The position numbers and the translations under genes were made by a program. 58,590 nt of DNA from an uncultured Fibrobacter sp. (GTDB lineage Bacteria; Fibrobacterota; Fibrobacteria; Fibrobacterales; Fibrobacteraceae): the NCBI GenBank assembly GCA_934700345.1, contig CAKUXP010000020.1, positions 1 to 58,590 of the forward strand, given 5' to 3'. Below the pieces are notes generated by a model, which ran no database searches, had not been told where the DNA came from, and was given only the letters and a program-made list of their open reading frames with translations. This document shows, piece after piece, positions 40,811-49,104 of this stretch. Positions within the stretch are counted from its first letter, which is position 1; each line of letters begins with the position of its first letter.

Positions 40811-41435
40811 AACGGTTGCCATTTTTGGCGGCGCCTTTGACCCGGTCCATCTCGACCATGTGCACCTTTCGAAACTCTGCCTCGACCTGAAGCTTTGTGA
40901 TGAACTCTGGTTCGTTCCAAGCCCGGACCGCTGGGACAAGAAGCTTTTTGCATCCGCGGAAGACCGCCTGGCGATGCTCGGCCTGGTCGTGGGGGACGAT
41001 CCGCGGATCCGCATCTCGGAAATGGAACTGAACATGGGAGACTACCGGGGTTCCTACGTGACGATGGCGATGCTCCGCGAAGCCCATCCCGGCGTGAACT
41101 TCCGCCTGCTTGTCGGTGCGGACAGCTACGAGGGCATTCCGCATTGGCGCGACCCGTTGCATTTTTACGGGACCGAGTTCAACGGAGAAAAACTCCTGAA
41201 GGAATTTGAATTAATCGTTTTCGAACGTCGGGGCGTTTCTAAGCCGGACACGGAAGCGCATCGGGTAAAGGGATTTGCGCAGATGTTCTGGGTCGGCAGG
41301 GAAAACGGCTTCGACGGAAAGTTTGCGAGCCGGGAAATCCGCAAGGAGCTTTTCTTCGGCGCGGGAAAATGCCCCGAAGGACTTGACCCGAAGGTCTTTG
41401 CCTACATCAGGGAAAAAGGCCTCTACCGCCTATGA
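40800..41435 (+). CDS. nadD: nicotinate-nucleotide adenylyltransferase
   Basis: The product is 211 aa and makes nicotinate adenine dinucleotide in NAD synthesis. The nucleotidyltransferase signature FGGAFDPVHLDHVH (with the HxxH ATP site) is at residues 9-22. LWFVPSPDRWDKK and the C-terminal ASREIRKELFFGAG (ISST-like region) are present. The upstream frame is open but runs through the barrel gene; the ATG at 40800 starts the domain. It overlaps the barrel gene by 11 nt and the next gene by 4 nt. Confidence 0.93.
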   Translation: MSIETVAIFGGAFDPVHLDHVHLSKLCLDLKLCDELWFVPSPDRWDKKLFASAEDRLAMLGLVVGDDPRIRISEMELNMGDYRGSYVTMAMLREAHPGVNFRLLVGADSYEGIPHWRDPLHFYGTEFNGEKLLKEFELIVFERRGVSKPDTEAHRVKGFAQMFWVGRENGFDGKFASREIRKELFFGAGKCPEGLDPKVFAYIREKGLYRL

Positions 41436-42442
41436 GCGATGTTCCGAATACACTCTTCTTTGAAAGCGTCGTTCGGAACGAGGAGTGCGGAAAGACGCTC
41501 CTGGAAATGCTTGCCGGACGCTTTACGTATCATTCGAAGTCGGAATGGCAAGAAAGAATTTCTGGCGGATTCGTGACGCTGAATGGAATGCCCGCCGCTC
41601 CCGACCGGGCGATTTCCGCAAGGGACCGTGTGGTTTACCGTGTCGAAAACTATTCGGAACCGGAGGTCCCCACCGATTTCGAGACGCTTTATGCCGACGA
41701 CGAATTCCTGGTCCTTTCTAAGCCCGCGGGAATTCCTGTGCACCACACCGGGCGGATTTTTTACAACACGTTTACGGGAGTTGTCCGGCGGGCCTTTCGA
41801 TGCGAAGAGATTTCGCCGATGCACAGGCTTGACCGTGACACAGGCGGCATCATGCTTTTTGCCCGGGACAGGGATACGGCAAGGCGCTTTGAGAAATCCC
41901 TGGAACACATCCTTCTCCGAAAGATTTATGTGGCGGTTGTCCGCGGGGAATTTCCGGAAGGGAGGGTCGTCTGCGAAAAACCGTTGCGCGAGGATCCTTC
42001 GAGCGAAATCCGGATTCGGATGTTCCCGAGGGAAGACGGCAAGCCTTGCAAAACCGTCTTTCGAAAAATCGCTGTCTTAGAAACGGAAGGGGAGACGCTG
42101 TCCATCGTCAGCGCAGAACTCTTTACCGGAAGGAAACACCAGATTCGGGCACACCTCGCTTGCCTGGGGTTCCCGATTGTCGGCGACAAGCTCTATTCCT
42201 TCGACGGCAGGTTTTATAAAAAGCAGGCGAGCGAGCATTTTCTGGCCGAGGACGATTACAGAATTCTCGGTGCGCATACGCAGATGCTCTTTGCCTATTC
42301 CGCACAAATTAAGATTCCGGGCCGGGACGCCGTGTGGATGAGCTCTTCGATGTTTCCGCCCGAGATGGGCCGGCTTCTTGGCAAGCTGGACCCGGAAACC
42401 TGGGAAAGCTTTTGGGAAAAATCCCGGGGAAACAGCGCCTAG
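41432..42442 (+). CDS. RluA-family pseudouridine synthase
   Basis: The product is 336 aa. An S4-like RNA-binding domain (about 15-75) precedes the catalytic domain. The catalytic aspartate is in SPMHRLDRDTGGIMLFAR. LVLSKPAGIPVHHTG and LFTGRKHQIRAHLACLGFPIVGDKLY are RluA-family motifs. It modifies uridines in rRNA or tRNA; the site cannot be read. The start overlaps nadD by 4 nt. The 216-nt gap to rpsO holds the rpsO promoter and leader and no terminator that I can see. Confidence 0.92.
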   Translation: MSDVPNTLFFESVVRNEECGKTLLEMLAGRFTYHSKSEWQERISGGFVTLNGMPAAPDRAISARDRVVYRVENYSEPEVPTDFETLYADDEFLVLSKPAGIPVHHTGRIFYNTFTGVVRRAFRCEEISPMHRLDRDTGGIMLFARDRDTARRFEKSLEHILLRKIYVAVVRGEFPEGRVVCEKPLREDPSSEIRIRMFPREDGKPCKTVFRKIAVLETEGETLSIVSAELFTGRKHQIRAHLACLGFPIVGDKLYSFDGRFYKKQASEHFLAEDDYRILGAHTQMLFAYSAQIKIPGRDAVWMSSSMFPPEMGRLLGKLDPETWESFWEKSRGNSA

Positions 42443-42526
42443 GATGCGGAAATTGCCTTTTGGACGGAAAGTTCCGGGAAATCGCCCCCGGGAGCGGATT
42501 GGATTTCGGAAAGTCGTTTTTTTTTC

Positions 42527-42534
42527 TACATTTG
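42527..42534 (+). promoter_or_regulatory. rpsO promoter box
   Basis: TACATTTG is a full match to TAnnTTTG. TTTC stands 19 nt upstream, as in the two tRNA promoters. Confidence 0.65.
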
Positions 42535-42658
42535 GCCTCAAGTAGTTGCGTTTTGCCTTGGATTTGCAGACCAGAATCGCCAAATTCCACTGGGTGCAGG
42601 CAGAGAAGAGGCTTAAAGTAATTCGTTCACATAAAACCAAAAGGAAATGGACGGCAAT
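42535..42658 (+). promoter_or_regulatory. structured rpsO leader, possible S15 autoregulation site
   Basis: The leader is unusually long for this window. GCCTC (42535-42539) can pair with GAGGC (42608-42612), TGCCT (42554-42558) with AGGCA (42598-42602), and CCAG with CTGG inside, giving nested helices. S15 represses its own mRNA through leader structures in several phyla. The fold is proposed by eye only. Confidence 0.35.
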
Positions 42659-42931
42659 ATGGCTACCATTACAAAAGAAAAAGTTCAGGAACTCACTGCC
42701 AAGTTCGGTGCAAACGAAAAAGACTCGGGAAACGTCCGTGTCCAGATTGCGATTCTCACGGAAAGAATCAAGAACCTGACGGAACACGCCAAAATCCACA
42801 AGAAGGACTTTCACTCCCTCCGCGGCATGAGCATGATGGTCGCGAAGCGCAAGAATCTCCTCAAGTTCTACGAAAAGCAGGACATCAACGCCTGCCGCCA
42901 GCTGATCAAGGAACTGGGTCTCCGCGGTTAA
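42659..42931 (+). CDS. rpsO: 30S ribosomal protein S15
   Basis: The product is 90 aa and binds 16S rRNA early in small-subunit assembly. DSGNVRVQIAILTERIKNLTEH and HKKDFHSLRGMSMMVAKRKNLL are conserved in S15. An in-frame ATG 12 nt upstream would add MDGN; the chosen ATG gives the usual length and sequence MATITKEK. It is followed 15 nt later by pnp, the classic rpsO-pnp pair. Confidence 0.97.
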   Translation: MATITKEKVQELTAKFGANEKDSGNVRVQIAILTERIKNLTEHAKIHKKDFHSLRGMSMMVAKRKNLLKFYEKQDINACRQLIKELGLRG

Positions 42932-42946
42932 TTCGAAGGATAGCTT

Positions 42947-45145
42947 ATGGAATACAAAATGCTCGCGGCCAAGGAAATTACGGCGAAACTTCCCGACGGA
43001 ACTTCGGTCGTGATGGAAACAGGTCGCTTGGCCAAGCAGGCGTCGGGTTCTGCAGTTATCAAGATCGGTGACGCTTTTCTGCTCGCTACGGTCTGCTTTG
43101 GACCGGAAAAGGACGGGGACTTTTTCCCGCTGACCGTCGAATATCGTGAAAAAGCCTATGCCGCCGGTCGCTTGCCGGGCGGCTACAACAAGCGCGAACC
43201 GGGCCGCCCGAGCGATGACGAAATCCTCTCGGCGCGAATCATCGACCGCCCGATCCGTCCGATGTTCCCGGACAACTTCACCCGCGAAGTCCAGGTCATC
43301 GTGAACGTCCTCTCGGCGGACAAAAAATTCGCTCCGGACGTCTTTGGCGTTTCCGCGGCGTCTCTCGCCATCGGTCTTTCCGAACTTCCGTTCGAGGAAC
43401 AGGTGGCGGCGGTGCGCGTTGCCGTAATCGGTGACAGGTATATCGTGAATCCGTCCTACGAAGAAGTTTCTGTGGCCGATCTGGACCTGGTGGTCGCCGG
43501 TACGGAAAATTCCGTTTGCATGGTCGAAGGCGGCGCCTACGAAGTTTCCGAAGATACGATGATCAAGGCCATCACGACCGGCCATGACGCGATCAAGGAA
43601 CTCTGCAAGGCCCAGGCTGAACTCTGCGCGAAATTTGCCAAGGCGAAGATGGTCCTCACCCCGAAGAACAAGGGCGAAGCGCATGACAAGCTCGTCGCGA
43701 CGGTCAAGGAAGTCATCTTCGACGAACTCAACGCGGCACTCCATGCGAACATGGTGAAGACGCAGCTCTATCCGAAAATGGCCGAACTGGAAGCCAAGGT
43801 CGTCGCTGACCCGAAAATCCTCGCGATTATCGGTGAAGGCGAAGCCCAGGACGCAGCACTTCTTGCCGACGCGAAGGCTATCTTTGCGGACCTCGAACGG
43901 ACGACGATGCGCACGATGATCCTCAACGAGGGCCGTCGTATCGATGGACGCGCGACGACGGAAGTCCGCCCGATCGAAATCCAGCTGGGAGTCTTGCCGA
44001 GCGTTCACGGTTCCGCCGTGTTCCAGCGCGGGGAAACCCAGGCGCTTGTCAGCTGCACGCTCGGAACCAAGGCCGACGAACAGCGCTACGAGACGCTCCA
44101 GGGCGAAGGTTCGAAGAGCTACATGCTCCATTACAACTTCCCGCCGTTCTGCGTCGGCGAATGCAAGAAGCTCGGCATGTCCCGCCGCGAAATCGGTCAC
44201 GGACATCTCGCCGAACGTTCGCTTAAGGCTGTTCTCCCGGTGACGGAAGACTTCCCCTACACGATTCGTATTGTATCGGAAATTCTTGAATCCAACGGTT
44301 CCTCTTCGATGGCGTCCGTCTGCGGCGGTACGCTGTCGCTGATGGATGCCGGTGTTCCTATCAAGGCTCCGGTTGCGGGCGTCGCGATGGGACTTATCTC
44401 CGAAACGGGGCATGCCGATGACGAAAAGATCAAGATTCTGACGGATATCACCGGAACGGAAGACCACCTGGGCGACATGGACTTTAAGGTCACGGGTACC
44501 GAATACGGTATCACGGCGTTCCAGATGGACATCAAGATCAAGGGCATTACACCGGAACTGATGCGCAAGGCTCTGGACCAGGCGCGCGAAGGCCGTCTGC
44601 ATATTCTGGGCAAGATCAAGGAAGCGATTCCCGCTCCGCGCGAGCATCTCTCCCCGAAGGCTCCGACGATGCTCAAGATGCGCATCCCGACGACGAAGAT
44701 CCGCGACGTTATCGGTTCCGGTGGATCGGTCATCAAGGGGATGCAGGCCCAGACCGGTTGCCAGATCAACATTGACGAATCGGGCATGATCGACATCGCC
44801 GCACCGAACGCGAAGGCCGGTGCAGTCTGCCGTCGCATGATCGAGGAACTCACTGCGGAACCCGAACCGGGCCGTATCTACAAGGGAAAGGTCAAGACTA
44901 TCCAGCCGTTTGGCGCATTTGTCGAGATTCTCCCGGGACGCGACGGATTGGTGCACATCTCCGAACTTGCCGACTACCGTGTCGAAAAGGTCGAAGACAT
45001 CGTGCATGTGGGCGACGAAGTGACCGTGCTCTGCATGGGCGTCGATCCGAAGGGCAAGGTGAAGCTTTCCATCAAGGCTCTGCTTCACAAGGATAAGCCA
45101 GCGGAACAGCCGGAAACTCCGCTTTCCGATCAGCCGCAAGCCTAG
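42947..45145 (+). CDS. pnp: polynucleotide phosphorylase
   Basis: The product is 732 aa and degrades RNA from the 3' end with phosphate. The two RNase PH domains span about 1-230 and 325-560, with GRLPGGYNKREPGRPSDDE and GSSSMASVCGGTLSLMDAGVP. A KH domain (IPTTKIRDVIGSGGSVIKGMQAQTG, about 585-640) and an S1 domain (GRIYKGKVKTIQPFGAFVEILPGRDGLVHISEL, about 645-715) follow. AAGGA lies before the ATG. A terminator follows at 45163. Confidence 0.98.
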   Translation: MEYKMLAAKEITAKLPDGTSVVMETGRLAKQASGSAVIKIGDAFLLATVCFGPEKDGDFFPLTVEYREKAYAAGRLPGGYNKREPGRPSDDEILSARIIDRPIRPMFPDNFTREVQVIVNVLSADKKFAPDVFGVSAASLAIGLSELPFEEQVAAVRVAVIGDRYIVNPSYEEVSVADLDLVVAGTENSVCMVEGGAYEVSEDTMIKAITTGHDAIKELCKAQAELCAKFAKAKMVLTPKNKGEAHDKLVATVKEVIFDELNAALHANMVKTQLYPKMAELEAKVVADPKILAIIGEGEAQDAALLADAKAIFADLERTTMRTMILNEGRRIDGRATTEVRPIEIQLGVLPSVHGSAVFQRGETQALVSCTLGTKADEQRYETLQGEGSKSYMLHYNFPPFCVGECKKLGMSRREIGHGHLAERSLKAVLPVTEDFPYTIRIVSEILESNGSSSMASVCGGTLSLMDAGVPIKAPVAGVAMGLISETGHADDEKIKILTDITGTEDHLGDMDFKVTGTEYGITAFQMDIKIKGITPELMRKALDQAREGRLHILGKIKEAIPAPREHLSPKAPTMLKMRIPTTKIRDVIGSGGSVIKGMQAQTGCQINIDESGMIDIAAPNAKAGAVCRRMIEELTAEPEPGRIYKGKVKTIQPFGAFVEILPGRDGLVHISELADYRVEKVEDIVHVGDEVTVLCMGVDPKGKVKLSIKALLHKDKPAEQPETPLSDQPQA

Positions 45146-45162
45146 TTCGAACTGCTGAAAAT

Positions 45163-45200
45163 TAAAGCCTCGAAAGTCAAGAGATTTTCGGGGCTTTTTT
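45163..45200 (+). terminator. pnp terminator
   Basis: AAAGCCTCGAAA pairs with TTTTCGGGGCTTT around a short loop and is followed by T residues. Confidence 0.85.
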
Positions 45201-45221
45201 ATGCGCAGAAACGAAGGGAAC

Positions 45222-45252
45222 AAAAAAAGCCTCTCCGCATGGAGAGACTTTT
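45222..45252 (-). terminator. terminator of the alanine-rich protein gene
   Basis: GTCTCTCC pairs with GGAGAGGC around ATGC on the minus strand, followed by seven T. Confidence 0.85.
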
Positions 45253-45270
45253 GCAAAAATGTTTTTGAAA

Positions 45271-45900
45271 TCAGTCCTTGCCGGTGAAGATGATGACAAG
45301 AACGCTTGCGATGAATGCCGCGCTTACGATGATGAATTCGAGCGGGTTTTCCATGATGGTCTGGCCAGCGGTTCTCGCTTCGCTCTTTTCTTCCGCTACG
45401 GGTGCGGCCTTTGCGGAATCGGTCTTGGCTACAGTGGCCGTGTCCGTGGCGACTGTTACTGCCGTATCTGCCTTTGCCGTGTCCGCGGGTGCGGCTTTCG
45501 CTTCGAGAACTTCGGAGGTGTCCGCCTTTGCGCTATCCGCTTGAGCCGTTGCCACGGAATCGGTGGCGACCTGTTCGGCGACCTTTGCCGTATCCGCCTT
45601 TGCGGAATCTGCCTTGGCGGCAGCGGTCGTGTCCGTGGCGACTGTTACTGCCGTATCTGCCTTTGCCGTGTCTGCGGGAACAGCGGTCTGCTCGGTTTTT
45701 GCTGTCGTATCGGTCGTCGCCACCTTCGCTGTCGAATCGGCCTTTGGAACTTCCGTTTTTACGGAATCCGGCTTGGCTGCTTCCTCGACGGCTTCGGTCT
45801 TTGCGGTGTCTGCCGCTGCGGGAACCGGCTTCGTTTCATCGGCTGCAAACGCAAACGCGGCGAGCAGAAGTGCGGAAAAGAGGGGCTTTGTGAGTTTCAT
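45271..45900 (-). CDS. alanine/threonine/aspartate-rich repeat protein with C-terminal membrane anchor
   Basis: The product is 209 aa with a signal-like N-terminus (about 1-19). Residues 20-175 are low complexity, built mostly of Ala, Asp, Thr, Val and Lys around the phrase ADTAKADTAVTVATD, which occurs twice. The underlying DNA holds a near-identical direct repeat of about 50 bp (about 45429-45485 and 45630-45690). A membrane segment lies at about 184-206 and the protein ends TGKD. No domain is recognised. AAGGACA precedes the ATG. It may be a periplasmic spacer or wall-spanning anchor. Copy number of the repeat may vary between strains. Confidence 0.75.
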   Translation of the reverse strand: MKLTKPLFSALLLAAFAFAADETKPVPAAADTAKTEAVEEAAKPDSVKTEVPKADSTAKVATTDTTAKTEQTAVPADTAKADTAVTVATDTTAAAKADSAKADTAKVAEQVATDSVATAQADSAKADTSEVLEAKAAPADTAKADTAVTVATDTATVAKTDSAKAAPVAEEKSEARTAGQTIMENPLEFIIVSAAFIASVLVIIFTGKD

Positions 45901-46010
45901 GTTTTGTCCTTGTTAAAAAGTCATGGCAGGGAGACCTGCCGATTTCACTAGAAAAATAACTCTTGTTGCCGAATTGTGGAGAAAGGATTTTCAGAAAAGC
46001 GCGAAAATTC

Positions 46011-46018
46011 TATTTTCT
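46011..46018 (+). promoter_or_regulatory. possible fumarase promoter box
   Basis: TATTTTCT lies 29 nt before the ATG, leaving a leader with AGAGG. Confidence 0.4.
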
Positions 46019-46047
46019 AGCCGAATCATTTCAAAAAAGAGGCATCT

Positions 46048-47685
46048 ATGGCTTTTCATTACGAACCGATGGTCCAGCACGGTGAAGACAAGACGGAATA
46101 CGTAAATCTCGGAACGGAAGGCGTTTCCCTTGCGGAATTTGAAGGAAAAAAAATTCTCAAGGTTTCCAAGGAGGCCCTGACGAAAATCGCCCAGTCCGCT
46201 TTCGAGGAAGTCAGTTTCCGTCTGCGTCCCGCCCACACGGCGAAGGTCGCAAAAATTCTCCAGGATCCCGAAGCGAGCGACAATGACAAGTTCGTCGCGC
46301 TCACGCTCCTAAAAAATGCGGTTGTCGCTTCAAAGGGGATTCTTCCGTTCTGCCAGGATACGGGAACGGCGATTGCCGTCGTCCACAAGGGGCAGCAGGT
46401 CTGGACCGGTTCGGATGACTTTGCCGCGATTTCGGAAGGCATCTATAACGCTTATACGACAAAGAACCTGCGCTATAGCCAGATAGCTCCGCTTTCCATG
46501 TATGAAGAGAAGAATACGGCCTGCAATCTCCCGGCGCAGATCGATATCCATGCCGAGGAAGGCGCGGAAATGAAGTTCCTCTTCGTGGCGAAGGGCGGCG
46601 GTTCCGCAAACAAGACCTACTACTGGCCGATGACGAAAGCGCTCCTCAACCCGAAGTCCCTCGAAAAGTTCATCGCCGAGAAGGTCAAGACGCTCGGCAC
46701 GGCGGCGTGTCCTCCGTATCATCTCGCGATTGTCATCGGCGGAACCTCTGCCGAAATGAATACGCACACGGTGAAGCTTGCAAGTTGCGGCTATCTAGAC
46801 GATCTTCCGACGTCGGGAAGCGAAGGCGGCCGGATGTTCCGCGATCTTGAAATGGAAGAAAAGGTCCTGCACATCTGCCAGAAGACGGGTATCGGTGCGC
46901 AGTTTGGCGGAAAGTACTTTGTACACGATGTCCGCGTGATTCGCTGTCCGAGACATGCGGCGAGCTGCCCGGTTTCCATCGGTGTTTCCTGCTCCGCGGA
47001 CAGGAACATCAAGGCGAAAATCGATGAAAAGGGTCTTTGGCTCGAAAAGATGGAACATCATCCGGAAAAGTACATTCCGGAAGGAAACGTGGTAAAGATG
47101 GCGCCTCCGGTCGAAATCGATCTCGACCGCCCGATGCAGGAGGTTCTCGCCGAGCTTTCGAAGTATCCGGTGAAAACGCGGTTGAATCTCCGTGGAACGA
47201 TGATCGTCGCGCGCGACATGGCCCATGCGAAAATCGCCGAAATTTTTGACAAGCAGGAACGCGGCGAGGAACTTTCCGAGATTGAAAAGACGGTCCTCAA
47301 GGCTGTTTCCGACCATCCGATCTACTATGCGGGACCGGCAAAGACGCCGGAGGGAATGCCTACGGGAAGCTTCGGCCCGACGACAGCGAACCGGATGGAC
47401 CCCTATGTGATGCGCTTCCAGTCCAAGGGCGCTTCGATGGTCATGGTCGCAAAGGGAAATCGCTCCGAGCAGGTGACGGAAGCCTGCAAGAAGTTCGGCG
47501 GATTCTTCCTAGGCTCGATCGGCGGTCCTGCTGCGATTCTCGCGGAGCAGAACATCCTTTCGAATGATGTCGTCGCATTCCCGGAACTAGGCATGGAAGC
47601 TATCCGGAAAATCACTATCAAGGATTTTCCGGCGTTCATCCTGGTCGATGACAAGGGAAACAACTTTTTCGAAGGTCTCATCTAA
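46048..47685 (+). CDS. fumarate hydratase, class I (iron-sulfur)
   Basis: The product is 545 aa, the single-chain class I form that combines alpha and beta domains, like E. coli FumA/FumB. It interconverts fumarate and malate with an oxygen-sensitive [4Fe-4S] cluster. ILPFCQDTGTAIAV, GGTSAEMNTHTVKLASCGYLDD and CPRHAASCPVSIGVSCSADRN contain cluster-region cysteines. The beta domain has YYAGPAKTPEGMPTGSFGPTTANRMDPY. In a succinate-forming anaerobe it would work in the reductive branch from malate to fumarate. hisH begins 13 nt after its stop. Confidence 0.95.
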   Translation: MAFHYEPMVQHGEDKTEYVNLGTEGVSLAEFEGKKILKVSKEALTKIAQSAFEEVSFRLRPAHTAKVAKILQDPEASDNDKFVALTLLKNAVVASKGILPFCQDTGTAIAVVHKGQQVWTGSDDFAAISEGIYNAYTTKNLRYSQIAPLSMYEEKNTACNLPAQIDIHAEEGAEMKFLFVAKGGGSANKTYYWPMTKALLNPKSLEKFIAEKVKTLGTAACPPYHLAIVIGGTSAEMNTHTVKLASCGYLDDLPTSGSEGGRMFRDLEMEEKVLHICQKTGIGAQFGGKYFVHDVRVIRCPRHAASCPVSIGVSCSADRNIKAKIDEKGLWLEKMEHHPEKYIPEGNVVKMAPPVEIDLDRPMQEVLAELSKYPVKTRLNLRGTMIVARDMAHAKIAEIFDKQERGEELSEIEKTVLKAVSDHPIYYAGPAKTPEGMPTGSFGPTTANRMDPYVMRFQSKGASMVMVAKGNRSEQVTEACKKFGGFFLGSIGGPAAILAEQNILSNDVVAFPELGMEAIRKITIKDFPAFILVDDKGNNFFEGLI

Positions 47686-47698
47686 TTCCAAGAAAAAT

Positions 47699-48325
47699 AT
47701 GGAACGCTTTATCGTTGTTGACTATCACGCAGGAAACCTGGCTTCGGTCCTGAACGCATTCTGCCACCTGGGAATTTCCGTCAAGGCTTCCAGCGACCCG
47801 TCGGAAATCGCCGAAGCGGACCGTCTCGTTTTTCCGGGGGTGGGTGCTGCCCGTTCCGCGATGGAAACGCTCGAACGATCGGGAATCGGGAATGCGATTC
47901 GCCGGGTCGTTGAACGGAAGCGGCCGGTCCTCGGGATTTGCATCGGATGCCAGATTATCCTGGACGCAAGCGAGGAAAACGGCGGGGTTAAATGTCTCGG
48001 CTTCATCGATGGCAAGGCTGTCCGCTTTCGGGAAGAGCCGGGAATCAAGATTCCGCAGATGGGCTGGAACCAGGTGAACTTTCTGAAAAGGCATCCGCTG
48101 TTTGAAGGCGTCCCGGACGGCGGCGACTTTTACTTTGTGCACTCCTATCATCCCGATTCGGTTTCAGCGGAAAATGCGCTGGCCCGGACGACTTTCGGTT
48201 CGCAGAGCTTCGTCTCTGCGCTTTGCCGGGAAAACCTTGTCGCAACGCAGTTCCATTTGGAAAAGAGCGGAGATGTCGGGTTGCGCGTCCTGAAAAACTT
48301 TAGCAAGTGGAGCGGCGTATGCTGA
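47699..48325 (+). CDS. hisH: imidazole glycerol phosphate synthase, glutaminase subunit
   Basis: The product is 208 aa of the class I glutamine amidotransferase fold. It supplies ammonia to HisF for histidine synthesis. VDYHAGNLASVLNAF and FPGVGAARSAM start the domain, the nucleophile is the first cysteine in GICIGCQIIL, and QFHLEKSG carries the His and Glu of the triad. An upstream in-frame start lies inside fumarase and was rejected. It overlaps hisF by 7 nt. Confidence 0.94.
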   Translation: MERFIVVDYHAGNLASVLNAFCHLGISVKASSDPSEIAEADRLVFPGVGAARSAMETLERSGIGNAIRRVVERKRPVLGICIGCQIILDASEENGGVKCLGFIDGKAVRFREEPGIKIPQMGWNQVNFLKRHPLFEGVPDGGDFYFVHSYHPDSVSAENALARTTFGSQSFVSALCRENLVATQFHLEKSGDVGLRVLKNFSKWSGVC

Positions 48326-49104
48326 CAAAACGGCTGATCATCTGCCTGGATGTCCGGAACCGCAAGGTAACCAAGGGAGTCCGTTTCCAGGGCAACGTCG
48401 ATGTTGGCGATCCCGTGGAACTCGGTGCAAAGTATAGCGCGGAAGGCGTCGATGAACTCGTGTTTTACGATATCACGGCGAGTGCGGAAAACCGTCCGTG
48501 CGACCTGGAAATGGTGAAGGACATCGCAAGGAACGTCTTCATCCCGTTTTCGGTCGGAGGCGGCATCCGCAGCCTTGACGACATGCATCGGGTCCTTCTG
48601 GCTGGCGCGGAAAAGGTCAGCGTGAACAGCCTCGCGGTCCTGCATCCCGAAATCATCGAGGACGGCGCAAAGGCTTTCGGAAACCAGTGCATCGTTCTCG
48701 GAATGGATGCGAAGCGTGTCGGCGTCTCGGAAAAAATCCCTTCGGGCTATGAAATCTACATCAAGGGCGGCCGTGCCGCAACGGGGCTTGACGCTGTCGA
48801 GTGGGCGAAGAGGGCCGAGTCTCTCGGAGCCGGGGAAATCTGCCTGAACGCAATGGATACGGACGGCGTCCAGAACGGTTACGAACTTGAAATTACGGAC
48901 AAGATAGCGAAAACGGTCGGGATTCCCGTAATCGCTTCGGGTGGTGCCGGAAAGCCTTCCCACATCGTCGAACTTTTTCAAAGGACGGCGGCGGACGCGG
49001 CCCTTGTCGCAAGCATGGTTCATTTTGGCACCTGTTCGATCGGGGATATCAAGCGGGCGATGGAAATGGCGAAAATTCCCGTCAGAAAATCGGAGCGCCT
49101 ATGA
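48319..49104 (+). CDS. hisF: imidazole glycerol phosphate synthase, cyclase subunit
   Basis: The product is 261 aa, a TIM barrel. CLDVRNRKVTKGVRFQ holds the first catalytic aspartate and LGMDAKRV the second. VGGGIRSLDD and ASGGAGKPSHIVELF are the phosphate-binding loops. GGAG precedes the ATG at 48319. It overlaps hisH by 7 nt and tldD by 4 nt. hisI lies far away at 8949, so histidine genes are scattered. Confidence 0.95.
   Translation: MLTKRLIICLDVRNRKVTKGVRFQGNVDVGDPVELGAKYSAEGVDELVFYDITASAENRPCDLEMVKDIARNVFIPFSVGGGIRSLDDMHRVLLAGAEKVSVNSLAVLHPEIIEDGAKAFGNQCIVLGMDAKRVGVSEKIPSGYEIYIKGGRAATGLDAVEWAKRAESLGAGEICLNAMDTDGVQNGYELEITDKIAKTVGIPVIASGGAGKPSHIVELFQRTAADAALVASMVHFGTCSIGDIKRAMEMAKIPVRKSERL

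Noticed and set aside
42077..45256. A 1,059-codon open frame on the minus strand opposite pnp
   Set aside because: It is the mirror of a fully recognised gene (pnp). Strong third-position bias keeps the opposite frame open, and its translation shows no domain or signal and is rich in Arg, His and Asp as such shadows are.
47699..49104. hisH/hisF as the HisH2/HisF2 amidotransferase pair of LPS sugar synthesis
   Set aside because: No WbpG-like N-acetylsugar amidotransferase is adjacent and the HisF sequence keeps the standard catalytic CLDV and MDAKR motifs. Histidine synthesis is the simpler reading.
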